A DNA stretch of 7,148 nucleotides from Kiritimatiellia bacterium (GTDB lineage: Bacteria > Verrucomicrobiota > Kiritimatiellia > RFP12 > UBA1067), in NCBI GenBank assembly GCA_017965685.1, contig JAGCPM010000029.1, forward strand, positions 1 to 7,148, written 5' to 3'. Both the position numbers and the translations under genes were made by a program. Positions 5,218 through 7,148 of the stretch are shown in pieces. Each line of letters begins with the position of its first letter. Within the stretch, counting starts at the first letter, position 1. Under the pieces are notes generated by a model. That model worked only from the letters and a program-made list of their open reading frames with translations. It searched no databases and was not told the origin of the DNA.

Positions 5218-7148
5218 ATGTCAAGTGCGAAAAGTGAAAAATCACGACTTTGAATCCACTTTGATGTGGGGCATGATTCCATAGGATGGTGTGTAACGCG
5301 CACTTTCCCAGGAAATGAGAGGTTCCTTGCAATACCGGGAACAGGCGTTGTGCTGTTTCCTGCCGATGACTGTCTTGCGAATTCTCGTAGGGCGTTCCGC
5401 CGTCAACGTCGGCATATTCGCGCAACCCGTCAACGAATCGCGCGGATGAAGTCGCTGATTCTTGCCATTGGCGTCATGACAGAGGCGGAGCTTTCTAAAA
5501 ATCTCACGGCGGCACCATGGAAACTGGCTGCGGAGGCGTTGTCATGCGGCAAACTTCTCTCGTGGCCAGAGTTGTGGTCTGTGCTAAGATGGTATGCGCA
5601 CAACAGAGGTTATGATGGCAATATTCTTGCGTCAGCGAAGAATCGGCAGGAAGGCGACGCCGATGACATAAAGAAAAATGCCGCTTCGCATGATATGATG
5701 GCGAAGTTTGGAACTTCAACAATGGCCGAGACGATGTGTCGCTTTCTTGGCGTTGATCCTCAGGGCGACAAGATCTCATCGCGCGAGTATTTCAAAGGCA
5801 ACAAGGTATCGTTTGATAGAAGCGTTGTAGTCGCCGAGGTCACGCGTATTTTGGAGGCGCACAAAGGCAAGTTGCAAGGGTTGACGGACGATTTCATCCA
5901 TACTCTTGTTGCCGACCCGTTAACCGGCAAGAATTTTCTTCGCTTCCAGTCAGGATTGCCGTTCCATATCCAAAATCGCTATTGGGGTGGCGTGTTGTTT
6001 GGTCAGCTTGCGCCGCGCTTCGACAATCGCATTATCGGACATTGCCCGGTAAGTGGCAAGAAGCTTCCGTCAAAGTCGTCGCCGGAGTTTTTGGCGTTTC
6101 GATGGGCAATGATGCTTGCTAATGTCCGAGTAGGCGATGGCGGACGAGCATTGACTCCAGAAGAAATCGTGCGGTTTAATGAAGAGGTAGCAGTGTTTGG
6201 TGGCTTTACAAAAGGAGATTTCAAGAAGTCGCTTAAGAACATTACAGGAGAATCAGTAGGCAATGTTGACGCCCTCTTGACGACACCAGAGGCAGAGGCG
6301 TCACTTGTCCGGTTCCCTGGAGTATATGCTTTGGCAAAACGCGGTTTGCGTGAGGTGCTTGACGACAATACGTTCCGCAAGCTTGCAAACACACTCTTTC
6401 GCGGAAAGCGGCTTACGATTTCAAAAATAGCCGCATCTATTGAGGATGATGCGACACGGAACTCCATCTTGGCGCTCGCAGACCACAAGTTGCAGAGAGG
6501 CAAGGGAAAGAAAAAGAGCCAAGAAGTGCTTTTGGGTGAGATCATCAAGGCAGACTTGCCTACAGGTCGAGCTCCATACGCAAAGAAAGTTATGGTCGAA
6601 GCCGTCAAGTCGGTCTATGCAGGAAAAGATCCTCGGGAGAAAGGCGGAGTTCTATACCGTGATTGCACCAAGGAAGATGTCATCAAGGAGCAGGACATCG
6701 ACAAAGAGACAAACAATCATTTGATTCGCCACCGCGTCAAAATATTGCTTCGTTTGTTGAAGGACATCGTGCATGACTACGCCGAGAACAATCCTGCACA
6801 AGTTGCCCAGATAACAATCGAGATGGCGCGTGACCTGAAAGACCTGTCAGGCATGACGAACAAGCAGATCGAGTCTGACTTGCGGGACAGGACGCGGCAG
6901 CATCAAGTTGCCGCCAAGAAGATAGCCAAGCATCTTGGAATTGAAGAACGTCTGGTGTCGCCAGGACTTATTCGGAAAGTCCGCATCGCCGAGGACATGG
7001 GTTGGAAGTGCCCATATACTGGCGTCGCTTACGATATACAGGACATTGTCTCAAAGAGCGACGGAGAGCCTGGGTGCGTCGATAAGGACCACATTCTGCC
7101 GCGGAGTGAACGAGCGACGGATTCTCTTGATTCGCTCGTGCTGACATA
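5218..7148 (+). CDS. cas9: Cas9, type II-C (Akkermansia-like), 5' part, with in-frame TGA at codon 12
   Basis: RNA-guided DNA endonuclease, cut by the window end after about 643 codons. Numbering from the ATG at 5218: RuvC-I FDVGHDSIGW with D16 (5263-5265); arginine-rich bridge helix about 56-77; LRWYAHNRGYD near 123-133; FGQLAPRFDNRII in the REC region; TNNHLIRHR from 498; RuvC-II QITIEMAR with E535; CPYTG at 598-602; HNH DKDHILPRS with D624 and H625. These blocks match my recollection of Akkermansia muciniphila Cas9 (about 1100 residues). The strong ribosome binding site and SEKSRL start fit the family, but TGA at 5251-5253 interrupts the frame; from 5254 on it is fully open. The first later in-frame start, GTG at 5266, would lose D16. 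GC content is visibly lower than in the genes to the left, consistent with transfer. Family certain; whether it is functional is open. Confidence 0.93.

Noticed and set aside
5251..5290. Selenocysteine or alternative-code reading of the cas9 TGA
   Set aside because: A small CCAC/GTGG hairpin follows the TGA, but nothing about Cas9 codon 12 suggests selenocysteine, and five neighbouring genes end in TGA at the expected family lengths, which argues against a TGA-sense code.
5213..6608. Minus-strand frames of 60-200 codons opposite cas9 (for example 6003-6608)
   Set aside because: They lie opposite the well-supported cas9 frame, show no recognisable motifs, and vanish if cas9 is coding.

Overview
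The window suggests a GC-rich, probably anaerobic bacterium. The Cas9 at the right end looks most like the Akkermansia-type II-C enzymes, as far as I can recall that family, so I lean towards the Verrucomicrobiota/Lentisphaerota/Kiritimatiellota part of the PVC group. This is inference from one accessory gene and general gene style. TGA is an ordinary stop codon in the five housekeeping genes, so the standard code applies.

Left part (1-1097): the 3' end of an rRNA operon, with a complete 5S rRNA whose closing helix runs straight into a T-run. Thymidylate kinase (tmk) follows, then a 56-residue 2[4Fe-4S] ferredoxin with its own promoter, ribosome binding site and intrinsic terminator.

Middle (1113-4808): four tightly packed genes that look like one operon. 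They are a YihY/BrkB-family membrane protein, an RmlD-type dTDP-4-dehydrorhamnose reductase, a compact MurC-type Mur ligase and a small BioH-like alpha/beta hydrolase. The first two junctions are ATGA overlaps and the third is a 19-base overlap. Two of the genes serve envelope polymers (deoxysugar and peptidoglycan precursors). The operon has no Shine-Dalgarno before its first gene and may be leaderless.

Right part (4809-7148): base composition falls towards 50% GC and a type II CRISPR-Cas locus begins. A promoter at 4880-4909 reads into about 300 bases of structured non-coding DNA, proposed here to contain the tracrRNA. A strong ribosome binding site and the ATG of cas9 follow. The cas9 frame is open to the window edge, through RuvC-I, the arginine-rich bridge helix, the REC region, RuvC-II and the start of HNH. 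However, codon 12 is TGA, four codons before the RuvC-I aspartate. The gene is therefore broken by a nonsense mutation, affected by a sequence error, or started in an unusual way. No repeat-spacer array and no cas1/cas2 lie within the window; they may lie beyond the right edge.

The four best promoter candidates all carry an extended -10 of the form TGnTAyAmT.
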